Assembly (NCBI RefSeq): GCF_020687805.1
Contig: NZ_JAJEWQ010000003.1
Coordinates: 361,736 to 425,735 of the forward strand
Direction: 5' to 3'
Length of the DNA stretch: 64,000 nt
Origin: Planctobacterium marinum
GTDB lineage: Bacteria; Pseudomonadota; Gammaproteobacteria; Enterobacterales; Alteromonadaceae
Under the pieces are notes generated by a model. That model was not told the origin of the DNA. It ran no database searches and worked only from the letters and a program-made list of their open reading frames with translations. This document shows, in pieces, positions 1-8,409 of the stretch. Each line of letters opens with the position of its first letter. The stretch's first letter is position 1. Position numbers and translations under genes: made by a program.

Positions 1-1
1 C

Positions 2-997
2 AATAAGAACAACGAAGCCTTTTTGGACAGAGTTTATATTGTCAAAGTGCCCTATTGCCTGCGGATCTCTGAAGAGATAAAGATTTACGAAAAATTACTT
101 CAAAGCAGCGAGCTGACCAAAGCGCCTTGTGCCCCGGGCACACTGGAAACCCTGGCCCAGTTCAGCGTACTGTCGCGCCTGAAAGAACCCGAAAACTCCA
201 ATATTTACTCCAAGATGCGGGTTTACGACGGTGAAAGCCTGAAAGACACCGATCCCAAAGCCAAATCCTACCAGGAATATCGGGATTACGCCGGTGTCGA
301 TGAAGGCATGGAAGGTCTTTCTACGCGCTTCGCCTTCAAGATACTCTCCCGAGTATTTAACTTTGATCACCTTGAGGTCGCAGCTAATCCGGTGCATTTG
401 TTTTATGTACTGGAACGTCAAATTGAGCGGGAGCAGTTTCCCACTGATCAGGAAGAGCGCTACAAAGAATTTCTGAAGGGTTACCTGATCCCCAAATACG
501 TAGAGTTTATTGGCAAAGAAATTCAAACCGCTTATCTGGAGTCCTATTCTGAATACGGCCAGAACTTGTTTGATCGCTACGTGATTTATGCCGATTTCTG
601 GATTCAGGATCAGGAATACCGGGACCCGGAAACCGGACAGCTGTTCGACCGTGAAGCGCTGAATGCCGAGTTGGAGAAAATTGAAAAACCCGCTGGCATC
701 AGCAATCCTAAAGATTTTCGGAACGAAATTGTCAATTTTGTGCTGCGAGCCAAAGCCAATAAAAACGGCAAAAACCCGGCCTGGACCAGTTATGAAAAGC
801 TACGCACTGTTATCGAGAAGAAAATGTTCTCAAACACAGAAGATTTGCTGCCGGTGATTTCCTTTAACACCAAAAGTTCAGCGGAAGACCAGAAAAAACA
901 CGACGATTTTGTCAAACGAATGCAGGAAAAAGGTTATACACAAAAGCAAGTGCGTCTGCTGTGCGAGTGGTATCTGAGAGTCAGAAAATCCTCTTAA
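2..997 (+). CDS. prkA: PrkA/YeaG-family serine protein kinase, C-terminal part
   Basis: The reading frame is open from the left edge, so this is the C-terminal half (about 331 residues) of a protein that is normally near 640 residues. The N-terminal AAA+ portion lies outside the window. The stretch NNEAFLDR followed by [11 protein letters not shown]-like sequence is typical of YeaG/PrkA. The family is a cytoplasmic serine/threonine kinase linked to stationary-phase and starvation responses. It sits 28 bases upstream of yeaH and then ycgB, the usual partners, so the three are probably one transcript. The TTG at position 23 is an internal leucine codon and not the start. Confidence 0.93.
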   Translation, partial: NKNNEAFLDRVYIVKVPYCLRISEEIKIYEKLLQSSELTKAPCAPGTLETLAQFSVLSRLKEPENSNIYSKMRVYDGESLKDTDPKAKSYQEYRDYAGVDEGMEGLSTRFAFKILSRVFNFDHLEVAANPVHLFYVLERQIEREQFPTDQEERYKEFLKGYLIPKYVEFIGKEIQTAYLESYSEYGQNLFDRYVIYADFWIQDQEYRDPETGQLFDREALNAELEKIEKPAGISNPKDFRNEIVNFVLRAKANKNGKNPAWTSYEKLRTVIEKKMFSNTEDLLPVISFNTKSSAEDQKKHDDFVKRMQEKGYTQKQVRLLCEWYLRVRKSS

Positions 998-1025
998 CGC
1001 CCCTATCAGCATTACAGGAGCGGCT

Positions 1026-2315
1026 ATGGCGCATTTTATAGATCGACGTCTTAACAGCAAAGGTAAAAGCACTGTTAACCGACAGCGCTTTATCCGGCGC
1101 TACAAACAACAAATTAAAGAGGCGGTGTCTGATTCTATCAGCAAGCGCAGTGTCACGGATGTTGACTCAGGCGAAGAAGTGAGTATTCCCACTCGTGATA
1201 TTTCCGAACCCGTATTTCACACCGGGAAAGGTGGCCGACGAGAACAGGTTCACCCTGGTAATGACCAGTTTACCACCGGTGATCGCATTAAACGCCCACC
1301 GGGCGGTGGCGGAAAAGGCGGCGCCGGTGAAGGTGACGCCAGTAATGAAGGTGAGGGCCAGGACGAGTTCGTCTTTGAAATTTCCAAAGACGAATATCTG
1401 GATCTGTTGTTTGAAGAACTGGAACTGCCTAATTTACAGAAGAACCAGTTAGATAAACTGGTGCAGTACGAAACCTATCGCGCGGGCTATCAGACCGATG
1501 GCGTTCCAGCCAACCTGGACATTGTGCGCAGCCTGAAAGGCTCATTAGCGCGACGGATTGCTCTGACCTCAGGCAAGAAAAAACGCCTCAAGGCACTGGA
1601 AGCGGAACTGGCTGAACTCAAGGCGGATAAACACGATCATCAGTTGCGCATCATCGAGCTGGAAAAAGAAATCGCAGAGTTGAAAAAGGCCATCGCGCGG
1701 GTGCCCTTTATTGATACCTTTGATTTGCGTTTTCGCAATTATGAAAAACGCCCCAAACCAACCAGTAAAGCTGTGATGTTTTGTCTCATGGACGTGTCTG
1801 GCTCGATGGACCAGGCCACTAAGGATATTGCCAAACGCTTTTACATCTTGTTGTACCTGTTTTTGACCCGAACCTACAAAAACGTTGAAGTGGTTTATAT
1901 TCGCCACCACACCCAGGCCAAGGAAGTGGACGAGCAGGAGTTTTTCTACTCTCAGGAAACCGGCGGAACGATAGTTTCCAGCGCCCTGAAACTAATGGAT
2001 GAAATCGTGCGGGATCGCTACGACGCAAAAGAGTGGAATATCTATGCCGCTCAGGCGTCGGACGGCGATAACTGGGCTGATGATTCCCCACTTTGCTCAG
2101 ACCTGTTGCTGCAGCGCATTTTACCGGCCGTTCGCTATTACGCCTATATCGAAATCACCGAACGGCAACATCAGAGCTTGTGGCGGGAATACCAGAAAAT
2201 TGCCGAAGTACGCGATCACTTCGCCATAAAACACATTCAGAGTGTCGAAGATATTTATCCGGTTTTCCGGGAGTTATTCCGTAAAAATGTGGCCAGGCCA
2301 CAAGGAGTTGCTTAG
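1026..2315 (+). CDS. yeaH: YeaH, DUF444 VWA-like protein
   Basis: A 429-residue protein of the YeaH/DUF444 family. A MIDAS-like DVSGSM motif (DxSxS) near residue 256 marks a von Willebrand A-type fold. Before it come a basic N-terminus, a Gly-rich linker near residues 90-105 and a Lys/Glu-rich predicted coiled coil around residues 190-225. The ATG at 1026 follows a CAGGAG ribosome-binding site. In enterobacteria yeaH is co-transcribed with yeaG/prkA and acts with it in stress responses, but its biochemical activity is not established. The stop codon overlaps the GTG start of ycgB by one base, which suggests translational coupling. Confidence 0.93.
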   Translation: MAHFIDRRLNSKGKSTVNRQRFIRRYKQQIKEAVSDSISKRSVTDVDSGEEVSIPTRDISEPVFHTGKGGRREQVHPGNDQFTTGDRIKRPPGGGGKGGAGEGDASNEGEGQDEFVFEISKDEYLDLLFEELELPNLQKNQLDKLVQYETYRAGYQTDGVPANLDIVRSLKGSLARRIALTSGKKKRLKALEAELAELKADKHDHQLRIIELEKEIAELKKAIARVPFIDTFDLRFRNYEKRPKPTSKAVMFCLMDVSGSMDQATKDIAKRFYILLYLFLTRTYKNVEVVYIRHHTQAKEVDEQEFFYSQETGGTIVSSALKLMDEIVRDRYDAKEWNIYAAQASDGDNWADDSPLCSDLLLQRILPAVRYYAYIEITERQHQSLWREYQKIAEVRDHFAIKHIQSVEDIYPVFRELFRKNVARPQGVA

Positions 2316-3835
2316 TGGCAGTATCTCCACCCAAACGTAAAAGAGGGGTCAAACCGTTAAGCGATGGCCCAGACTGGAGCTTTGAGCTCCTTGAACAATA
2401 CGAAACTGAAATTGACCGCGTCGCTAAACACTATGGTCTGGACATTTATCCCAATCAGATTGAAATCATCACTGCCGAGCAAATGATGGATGCTTATGCC
2501 AGTGTCGGTATGCCCATCAATTACAGTCACTGGTCTTACGGCAAAAAGTTTATATCCACTGAACAACATTACCGTCGTGGTCAGATGGGCCTGGCTTACG
2601 AAATAGTCATTAACTCCGACCCCTGTATTTCATATCTGATGGAAGAGAATACCATTACCATGCAGGCGCTGGTTATGGCTCACGCCTGCTACGGTCACAA
2701 CTCGTTTTTCAAGGGCAACTACCTGTTTCAGACCTGGACAGATGCCAGCTCCATCATTGATTACCTGGTGTTCGCCAAAAACTATGTGGCCAAGTGCGAA
2801 CAGCGCTATGGTATTACTGAAGTTGAAAACATTCTGGACTCCTGTCACGCCCTGATGAATTACGGTGTGGACCGTTACAAACGCCCGCAAAAAATCTCCA
2901 TCCAGGAGGAAAAAGAACGCCAGAAAGAACGGGAAAATTATCTGCAATCGCAAGTTAACGAACTGTGGCGCACCGTGCCCAAAGGGGAACAAGGTAAATT
3001 GCCTCAGGAAAGACGTTTTCCGCAGGAGCCACAGGAAAACATTCTGTATTTTATTGAAAAAAGCGCGCCACTATTAGAGCCCTGGCAGCGGGAACTGGTG
3101 CGCATTGTGCGTAAAGTCTCTCAGTATTTTTATCCGCAAAAACAAACCCAGGTGATGAACGAAGGCTGGGCCTGCTTTTGGCATTACCATATCCTCAATC
3201 ACCTTTACGATGAAGGCAAAGTCACCGATCGCTTTATTATGGAGTTTTTGACCAGTCACACCGGCGTAGTGTTGCAACCTGAATACAACAGCCCTTATTA
3301 CAGTGGCATTAACCCCTATGCACTGGGTTTTAATATGTTCATGGATATTAAGCGAATTTGTACCGACCCGACCGATGAGGATAAAGAGTGGTTTCCAGAA
3401 TTTGCTGGCAGCGACTGGCTGGAAACGGTGCATTTCGCCATGAAAAACTTTAAAGACGAGAGCTTTATCAGTCAGTTTTTATCGCCGCGTATGATGCGGG
3501 AATTTAAGTTTTTCGCTATTGAAGACGACGAGCGGGAAAACTTCCTGACGGTATCCGCTATTCACAATGAATCAGGTTACCGGAACATCAGAGAAAAGCT
3601 TTCTGCTCAATACAATCTGAGCAACTTAGAACCCAACATCCAGGTGTATAACGCTGATATCCGCGGTGACCGTTCGCTGACATTGCGCTACATACCACAA
3701 AACAGTATACCGCTGGCCAAATCCAGCAAAGAGGTGATAAAACATCTGCATCGCTTGTGGGGGTTCCCGGTCATTCTGGAAGTGGACGAAGACAACAATG
3801 TCCCCTATGTATTGGAAAGATGTCCGGCTGAATAA
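2315..3835 (+). CDS. ycgB: SpoVR family protein YcgB
   Basis: A 506-residue SpoVR/YcgB family protein of normal family length. The GTG start is chosen because it overlaps the yeaH TAG stop (TAGTG) and is preceded by AAGGAG. Family-typical sequence includes the ACYGHNSFFKGNYLF region in the N-terminal half and NEGWACFWHYHILN near the middle, which is rich in His, Glu and Cys and could bind metal (inference). The family's molecular function is unknown. Genetically it belongs with prkA-yeaH in sporulation or stationary-phase programmes. It is the last gene of that operon and ends just before the convergent integron integrase. Confidence 0.93.
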   Translation: MAVSPPKRKRGVKPLSDGPDWSFELLEQYETEIDRVAKHYGLDIYPNQIEIITAEQMMDAYASVGMPINYSHWSYGKKFISTEQHYRRGQMGLAYEIVINSDPCISYLMEENTITMQALVMAHACYGHNSFFKGNYLFQTWTDASSIIDYLVFAKNYVAKCEQRYGITEVENILDSCHALMNYGVDRYKRPQKISIQEEKERQKERENYLQSQVNELWRTVPKGEQGKLPQERRFPQEPQENILYFIEKSAPLLEPWQRELVRIVRKVSQYFYPQKQTQVMNEGWACFWHYHILNHLYDEGKVTDRFIMEFLTSHTGVVLQPEYNSPYYSGINPYALGFNMFMDIKRICTDPTDEDKEWFPEFAGSDWLETVHFAMKNFKDESFISQFLSPRMMREFKFFAIEDDERENFLTVSAIHNESGYRNIREKLSAQYNLSNLEPNIQVYNADIRGDRSLTLRYIPQNSIPLAKSSKEVIKHLHRLWGFPVILEVDEDNNVPYVLERCPAE

Positions 3836-3847
3836 TACAACAAGCCT

Positions 3848-3864
3848 TTGATATTAAATATCAA
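3848..3864. repeat. Short palindrome between ycgB and intI
   Basis: TTGATATT-A-AATATCAA forms perfect 8-base arms around one base. It lies between the convergent ends of ycgB and the integrase and overlaps the integrase stop codon. There is no T-tract, so a terminator role is only a guess. Confidence 0.35.
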
Positions 3865-4822
3865 GGTGGCTTAACGGGCTCACCACCCCATTGCCGCCTT
3901 GCTGTATAACATGGGTATAAATTTGAGTAGTTCGGATGTCTGAGTGACCCAATTGAGCCTGTACGGTTCGGATGTCGGCCCCGCTTTGCAACAAGTGAGT
4001 CGCAAACGAATGCCGTAAAGTGTGGGGTGTTACATGTTTTATTATCTGAGCGTTTTCTCGCGCCTGCTTTACTGCCCGTTGGATCTGTTTTGCGTTTATA
4101 TGATGACGACGAAACATTCCCGATTGCGGATCAACACTCAGCTGTCCAGCACCGAACAGGTACTGCCAGCTAAGCGACTTATTCAGTGAACCATATTTCT
4201 GTTCCAGCCGGTTCGGCATCCAGGCACCGGCAAAGCGCTCATCCAACAAGTCTTGTTTAAGGTGGGTATTACACAAATCAATCTGGGCACGTAATTGCGC
4301 AAATAAACTTTCGTCGAGTGTTACAACGCGGTTTTTCCCACCTTTACCATTCCATACACGAATACACCGGTAGTCAAAATCAATATCTCCCACTCTTAAC
4401 CGCAGCAACTCCTGTAGTCGCAATCCACTACCATACAAGATAGATAAATGCAGCAGATAATTCACAGGGGCAGCGCGCAGTAATCGTTTAATTTCATCTC
4501 TGGTTAGTACTACAGGCAACTTTGCAGATTGTTTACTCCGTATGAAATTTAATTCCGCGTTCAGGGGTACTTCGACAATATGCTTGTATAAATATACCAA
4601 AGCATTCAGCGCTGTTTTTTGCGTCGCAGCAGCGACATTTTTGTTCAAAACTAAATATTCAAGGTAGCTTTCAACTTCCGCATCCCCCATTTTTGCTGGA
4701 TGCTGCATATTGTTAATGCGGATAAAGTCAGCGATCCAATACAAATATGCCTGAATAGTTCGCATCGAATATCGTCTTGAAAGCAAATGGTCCTTAACTA
4801 CCGACAAAAATAATGATTTCAT
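3854..4822 (-). CDS. intI: Integron integrase (IntI-type tyrosine recombinase)
   Basis: About 322 residues. The tyrosine-recombinase catalytic set is visible: Arg in GSGLRLQELL, Lys in GKGGKNR, the HTLRHSF box, His in QLGHSD and the nucleophile Tyr in TQIYTHV. The insertion EQKYGSLNKSLSWQYLF between Lys and HxxR is the extra domain that separates integron integrases from XerC/D. It resembles IntI4/IntIA of Vibrio and Shewanella chromosomal integrons. I place the start at the internal ATG at 4822 (MKSLFLSVV), which matches family starts; an in-frame upstream start at 4867 exists. It is transcribed away from the cassette array, as is standard for IntI. The enzyme excises and integrates cassettes at attI and attC sites. 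Confidence 0.93.
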   Translation of the reverse strand: MKSLFLSVVKDHLLSRRYSMRTIQAYLYWIADFIRINNMQHPAKMGDAEVESYLEYLVLNKNVAAATQKTALNALVYLYKHIVEVPLNAELNFIRSKQSAKLPVVLTRDEIKRLLRAAPVNYLLHLSILYGSGLRLQELLRLRVGDIDFDYRCIRVWNGKGGKNRVVTLDESLFAQLRAQIDLCNTHLKQDLLDERFAGAWMPNRLEQKYGSLNKSLSWQYLFGAGQLSVDPQSGMFRRHHINAKQIQRAVKQARENAQIIKHVTPHTLRHSFATHLLQSGADIRTVQAQLGHSDIRTTQIYTHVIQQGGNGVVSPLSHLDI

Positions 4823-4895
4823 TAGGCTATTTTTATTACCCTGAACACCTGTATATTTATACAGCACCTCTACTTTGTCAAATTTCTTTTGATAG

Positions 4896-5031
4896 ACGAC
4901 ATTTGTCGTTTTCCTCCAACCGGAAAAAACGCCCGAACCTAAGCTGTTGAGTTTACAGGGGGAAAATTGCGCTTAAAGTGTATCGATGTGAAAAAACGAC
5001 AAATGTCTCGATATTGTTGGACATTTGTCGT
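4896..5031. other. attI-like region with three 12-base repeats
   Basis: This is the noncoding segment between intI and the first cassette, where attI is expected. GACATTTGTCGT occurs at 4898-4909 and again at 5020-5031, and its exact inverse ACGACAAATGTC lies at 4996-5007. The last two form a 12-base perfect inverted repeat around a 12-base loop. Two GTTRRRY core-site matches are present: GTTGAGT at 4946-4952 and GTTGGAC at 5016-5022. The second is the better cassette junction, being closest to the first gene. The repeats may be integrase-binding sites (inference from attI1, where IntI binds several repeats). Confidence 0.6.
4944..4958. promoter_or_regulatory. Degenerate LexA-like box upstream of intI
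   Basis: CTGT-N7-ACAG lies about 120 bases upstream of the intI start. The LexA consensus is CTGT-N8-ACAG, so the spacing is one base short. Many integron integrases are SOS-regulated through such a box. This may be a decayed box, a chance match, or a correct box with a one-base sequencing deletion in its T run. Confidence 0.25.
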
Positions 5032-5039
5032 CGATAAAA

Positions 5040-5432
5040 ATGTTAGTTGCCAGTATGAAAACCGAAGAATATACCCCAAATCATATTCCCAAAAGCACTC
5101 GAATCTTTAATTTTGTTTGGGGTACCGGGCTTGTTGCTTTAGCGGTTTTTGCTTGGACAGGAGGTTCTTTTCATTTGCCGGGTAAAGGGGCATCTGAGGG
5201 TGTCACTTATACCGGAAATGCGCTGACGTTGTTTATTTTTGCTGCTGCAATTGGGGCAATAAATCTGTTTATTACCATTGTTGATCATTACGACAAGCGC
5301 AATAACGAGCAATACTACAAAAAAGCCAGCCAATATTGTTCATGCATTGCCGTTTTCCTAGTTATTGCCGCAACCGCTGTTCAGTTCGCTAATGAGCAAG
5401 TTGCACCTGTAGTTATAAGTAATGGCAACTAA
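5040..5432 (+). CDS. Cassette-encoded small membrane protein
   Basis: A 130-residue (or 125 from the ATG at 5055) protein with three hydrophobic segments: near FVWGTGLVALAVFAW, LTLFIFAAAIGAINLFI and CIAVFLVIAATAV. A short basic/acidic loop (DHYDKRNNEQYYKK) separates the second and third. I do not recognise a family. Its TAA stop lies inside the first half of an attC site, typical of an integron cassette. It is the first cassette after attI, the position most strongly expressed from a cassette promoter. No clear ribosome-binding site is present at either candidate start. Confidence 0.6.
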   Translation: MLVASMKTEEYTPNHIPKSTRIFNFVWGTGLVALAVFAWTGGSFHLPGKGASEGVTYTGNALTLFIFAAAIGAINLFITIVDHYDKRNNEQYYKKASQYCSCIAVFLVIAATAVQFANEQVAPVVISNGN

Positions 5433-5529
5433 CAAATGCAATTAATCCCGGACAAAAATCCATTGGCTCACCTTCGTCCCTCAGGCATTATAGCCAATAA
5501 ATTTTCGCCGTTTATTGCGGCCGTTAGGC
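5427..5529 (+). other. attC recombination site of cassette 1
   Basis: About 103 bases. CTAAC at 5429-5433 contains the gene's stop codon and pairs with GTTAG of the terminal core site GTTAGGC at 5523-5529. Inside, GCAATTAA pairs with TTTATTGC, which gives the R and L boxes with a short unpaired spacer. The size is like Vibrio-type VCR repeats. Cleavage would fall between G5523 and T5524. Confidence 0.8.
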
Positions 5530-5617
5530 TCTTTCATCAGGTTTTCAGTACACTTTAAATCTTCAGGAAAAGCCCAATATAGAGAAAGTCGCTCAATATT
5601 TGGCATAGGAGGTATTT

Positions 5618-5818
5618 ATGAGCAGAACGGCAATTTATCAAGTTGGTGATATTGTAAAATTAAAGTCTGGCGGGCCTGATATGGCGGTAAAAGAAGTCAT
5701 GATAAATGGCTACGATGAATTCAAGGGAAATTATCGTTGCCAGTGGTTTGCAGGTAAAAAGCTCGACAATGGAGTGTTCCCCGAAGAGTCCCTTTTGAAA
5801 GTGGAAACATCTGAGTAA
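5618..5818 (+). CDS. YodC-like (DUF2158) cassette protein
   Basis: A 66-residue protein resembling YodC/DUF2158: an N-terminal GDIVKLKSGGPDM motif, a central MINGYDEFKGNYRCQWFAGKK and a C-terminal EESLLKV. These are small beta-rich, SH3-like proteins of unknown role. A textbook ribosome-binding site AGGAGG (5607-5612) lies five bases before the ATG. The gene begins 88 bases after the attC of the previous cassette, so it is the first gene of cassette 2. Its TAA overlaps the next ATG (TAATG), so the two genes are translationally coupled. Confidence 0.82.
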   Translation: MSRTAIYQVGDIVKLKSGGPDMAVKEVMINGYDEFKGNYRCQWFAGKKLDNGVFPEESLLKVETSE

Positions 5819-6084
5819 TGGACGCTAAATCTGTTGCAAACTGGATGCAATCTGAACTCGTAGCCAGCGACTGTTTATATCAAGATGATGTCGTAGATTA
5901 TGTCATCAAACAGCAAGCAGAAGAGTTACTGCGTGAAAATGCAGATGGTAACTTGGTTTTAGGACGTAAAATTCTAAACGAGTTTAGAAAATTAAACGAA
6001 ACAGATGTTGTTTGGGTTCGTCCCGAAAAATACTGGCGGTTTCGAGTTCCAGAAGATGAAGAAAGCAGAGATGCAAGGGGTTAA
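5818..6084 (+). CDS. DUF6953-like small protein, second gene of cassette 2
   Basis: An 88-residue soluble protein containing VANWMQSELVASDCLYQDDVV, an acidic-basic middle and a C-terminal VVWVRPEKYWRFRVPEDEE. It looks like the small family I know as DUF6953; I am fairly but not fully sure of that name. The function is unknown. It overlaps the YodC-like gene by one base and ends about 12 bases before the group II intron boundary. Before intron insertion its stop would have lain about 30 bases upstream of the attC now found at 8024. Bicistronic cassettes are less common than single-gene ones, except for toxin-antitoxin pairs. Confidence 0.7.
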   Translation: MDAKSVANWMQSELVASDCLYQDDVVDYVIKQQAEELLRENADGNLVLGRKILNEFRKLNETDVVWVRPEKYWRFRVPEDEESRDARG

Positions 6085-6095
6085 CCAGGGCCTAA

Positions 6096-8017
6096 TCGGG
6101 TAGCCGGAGGTCTCTAACCTCCAGCCCCCACAACACCCTGCATGCGGCTCCGCACAGGGCGTTTCATTCAGGATAGTGAAGCGCTATCCAACCATCTCGT
6201 AGCGAATAAAGCCCTTCGGATTTTAAGTATTCAAGTGATAAGGCTTGATTGATCCCCGGGGATTTGGCACTGCGCCATGGTCCTTTGCTGGTGATACCAC
6301 ACGCCACTGCGGCTCGAACATGCACACCTCGTCTCATCAGATTTCTAACCTTGGTTCGGGGCTTGCGCCACTGTCGCCAGTAAGCCATTCTAACTCTGCG
6401 CCTGATCCAGTGATCCAGCTCGACGCATTGTTGATAGCAGTTGGCGATGCCAAAGTAGTTGATCCAGCCTCGTAGGTATTGGCTGAGCTTTGAGAGTTGG
6501 TAGCGCATCGACACGCCCCAGTTGCGGTTCGTTAGCCTTCTGACCTGCTGCTTAAAATTCAGCAAGGTTCTGGGGTGCCATTGAATGCGACCAGCCTTGA
6601 ATGTGAACCCAAGGAATTTGCTTTTACTGGCTTTAACGGTGTGGCTTTTAGTCGTGTTTACGACCAATTTCAGACGGTGACTGAGGTATCTGCTGATACT
6701 GTTCAGGACACGTTTACCCGCACGCGGACTTCTCACCAGAATGGTGAAGTCATCTGCATAACGGGCAAACTGGTGGCCTCGCTTCTCAAGCTCTTTGTCC
6801 AAAGGGTCGAGCATGATGTTAGCCAGTAAGGGGGACAATGGTCCTTCCTGTGGCACACCTTCCCGGCTCTCACTGTAAAGCTGGTTATCGATAACCCCAG
6901 CTCGCAGGTAACGTTTTATCAGTTTAAGCAGACGCTTGTCCTTCACTTTGTAGCCAAGGCACGTCATGAGTAAATCATGATTAACACGGTCAAAGAATTT
7001 TGACAGGTCGACATCCACAGCAAAACGGCGTCCCGTTTTGATAATGTCTCGGACCTGTTTCACCGCCTGTTGCCCGTTTCGGTGTGGCCTGAACCCAAAG
7101 CTGTTGTCTGAGAAGGTGGAATCGAAAACGGGCGTTAACACCTGGGCAATGGCTTGCTGGATCACGCGGTCAACGATGGTCGGGATACCCAATTGGCGTT
7201 TACTACCATCGGGTTTATCAATCTCCACGCGTCGAACAGGTGATGGTTGGTATTGGCCTGAGCGAAGCTCAGACATTATACGTTTCCAGTTGCCATCTTT
7301 TGCCCAGGCCGGGAAGTCATCAATGGTCATCCCATCGATGCCAGCGGCTCCCTTATTGGCTCGAACTCGTTTCCATGCCGCTAAGATATTGGCTGGCTGC
7401 AGAGCGAGTTCAAGTAGATCTGCCCTAAAGGCTGGCTGTTCATCAATACGCTGAGTCACGTCACTACCGGTCGGCATTCGTGTATTCAGATTCAATAAGG
7501 CTCCTCCTTTATTCTAAATGTTCAGGCCTTCACCGTGTCCCACCCATTACGATGGGCATTTGGCTACTATACCGTCTGCTGACTTCTGCTTAATCATCGT
7601 CACAGTTACCTGTGACGACGCTATCGGTTTGCATCCGATTTGCTCGCAGTGGCTGATGCAATTCCTCTGCGCCAAGGCACTTGTATACCAGAGCCTCACT
7701 GGTAAATTACCGATCGCCTGTTAAGCAGACCTCCCCAGATAAGAGCATGAACTGTCTTTGCACTGCTGCATCATTTACGGTGGCCGTAAAGTCACGTGGT
7801 TTCGCTGTCTTGTGCCAGCTCACCTCCAGCCTACGCCTCATATGATGTTCTTGTTCATCAGTTCGCAAATTTGCTAGCGGCTTCCTCCAGACTAAACTTC
7901 ACAATTTAGCCCTTGCCATTCGCTAGTAGTTAGCGTTGAATAACCTGAGTTAAACAACGGTGACTTTCCTACAGAGGACTTTCACCTCATTAGTTCATGC
8001 CCATGCTGGGCGTACAC
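6096..8017 (-). mobile_element. Group IIC-type intron inserted between cassette genes and attC
   Basis: About 1.9 kb. The minus-strand 5' end reads GTGTACGCCCAGCATGGGC at 8017 going down, followed by a GAGGTGAAAGTCCTC-like element, typical of bacterial group II intron starts. Between 8017 and the reverse transcriptase start (7495) lies about 520 bases of noncoding RNA, expected to be domains I-III. Downstream of the reverse transcriptase, positions about 6155-6096 form two stem-loops (domain V/VI-like), ending near CTACCCGAT. The 3' end is uncertain by a few bases. The maturase lacks an endonuclease domain, as in class IIC. The orientation is opposite to the cassette genes, as known for IIC-attC introns, which target the attC bottom strand. 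Confidence 0.82.
6164..7495 (-). CDS. ltrA: Group II intron reverse transcriptase/maturase
   Basis: A 443-residue reverse transcriptase. Visible landmarks are the GIPTIVDRVIQQA block, DVDLSKFFDRVNHD, GVPQEGPLSPLLAN, the catalytic FARYADDF (YADD) and the maturase X-domain region with LRGWINYFGI. The C-terminus LYSLRDGWIALHYPE is common in this lineage. There is no HNH endonuclease domain, which fits class IIC introns. The protein splices the intron RNA and reverse-transcribes it at a DNA hairpin target. The frame is intact and of normal length, so the intron may be active. Confidence 0.92.
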   Translation of the reverse strand: MNLNTRMPTGSDVTQRIDEQPAFRADLLELALQPANILAAWKRVRANKGAAGIDGMTIDDFPAWAKDGNWKRIMSELRSGQYQPSPVRRVEIDKPDGSKRQLGIPTIVDRVIQQAIAQVLTPVFDSTFSDNSFGFRPHRNGQQAVKQVRDIIKTGRRFAVDVDLSKFFDRVNHDLLMTCLGYKVKDKRLLKLIKRYLRAGVIDNQLYSESREGVPQEGPLSPLLANIMLDPLDKELEKRGHQFARYADDFTILVRSPRAGKRVLNSISRYLSHRLKLVVNTTKSHTVKASKSKFLGFTFKAGRIQWHPRTLLNFKQQVRRLTNRNWGVSMRYQLSKLSQYLRGWINYFGIANCYQQCVELDHWIRRRVRMAYWRQWRKPRTKVRNLMRRGVHVRAAVACGITSKGPWRSAKSPGINQALSLEYLKSEGLYSLRDGWIALHYPE

Positions 8018-8023
8018 AAGTTT

Positions 8024-8100
8024 GTCAACGATCGCCCTTCGGGCTGGACCGCTAAAAGCGCTGCTTCGCAGCAACACGGCCCGTTACAAAGGCGTTGGTA
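8024..8100 (+). other. attC site of cassette 2, displaced by the intron
   Basis: About 77 bases. GTCAAC (8024-8029) pairs with the terminal GTTGG core at 8094; GCCCTT (8034-8039) pairs with AAAGGC (8088-8093). Between them are further stem-forming segments around GCTGCTTCGCAGC. The last core base deviates from GTTRRRY (GTTGGTA). The intron's 5' boundary lies seven bases upstream, so this hairpin was probably the intron's target structure. Confidence 0.7.
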
Positions 8101-8409
8101 TGACTCCTTTTGTCAATCAGAACCGAGCGCTTCCTTGGCATTTTCTCGGCCCATAATTAGCTTATTTTTTCACAAATTAAATGAGCTAACGCACCGAATG
8201 AGGCAGTAATGTCGTCGGTTGTCATGCTGGTATCCGTAGATTACTTATTCGCTGAATAAGCAGAGCTGACCTTACTTGTTCCGCCGTGACACCTTCTCAT
8301 CAGTCTATGCTCGTGGATCAATAACGTTAAGTTACTGCCATCATAACGCCCTCGTAGGTTGTGCCACTTTCCGCGGCCTGATCCGAATGCGTTTGCTCAA
8401 AACTAAAAC
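8101..8409. other. Noncoding stretch between attC and IS110 transposase
   Basis: No convincing gene. It probably contains the start of a third cassette, an IS end and the noncoding flank on the 3' side of the transposase. A small hairpin CTTATTC-GCT-GAATAAG lies near 8247-8263. IS110-family elements encode a structured bridge RNA in a noncoding flank (upstream in the IS110 group, downstream in the IS1111 group), so this segment could hold it. I cannot place the IS boundary. Confidence 0.4.

Noticed and set aside
95-526. Minus-strand frame of 143 codons inside prkA
   Set aside because: It is the antisense of a clear prkA coding sequence, with no family resemblance.
5427-8100. CRISPR array
   Set aside because: The repeated palindromic segments are attC sites with GTTRRRY cores, irregularly spaced by genes. 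There are no short regular repeats with unique spacers and no cas genes.
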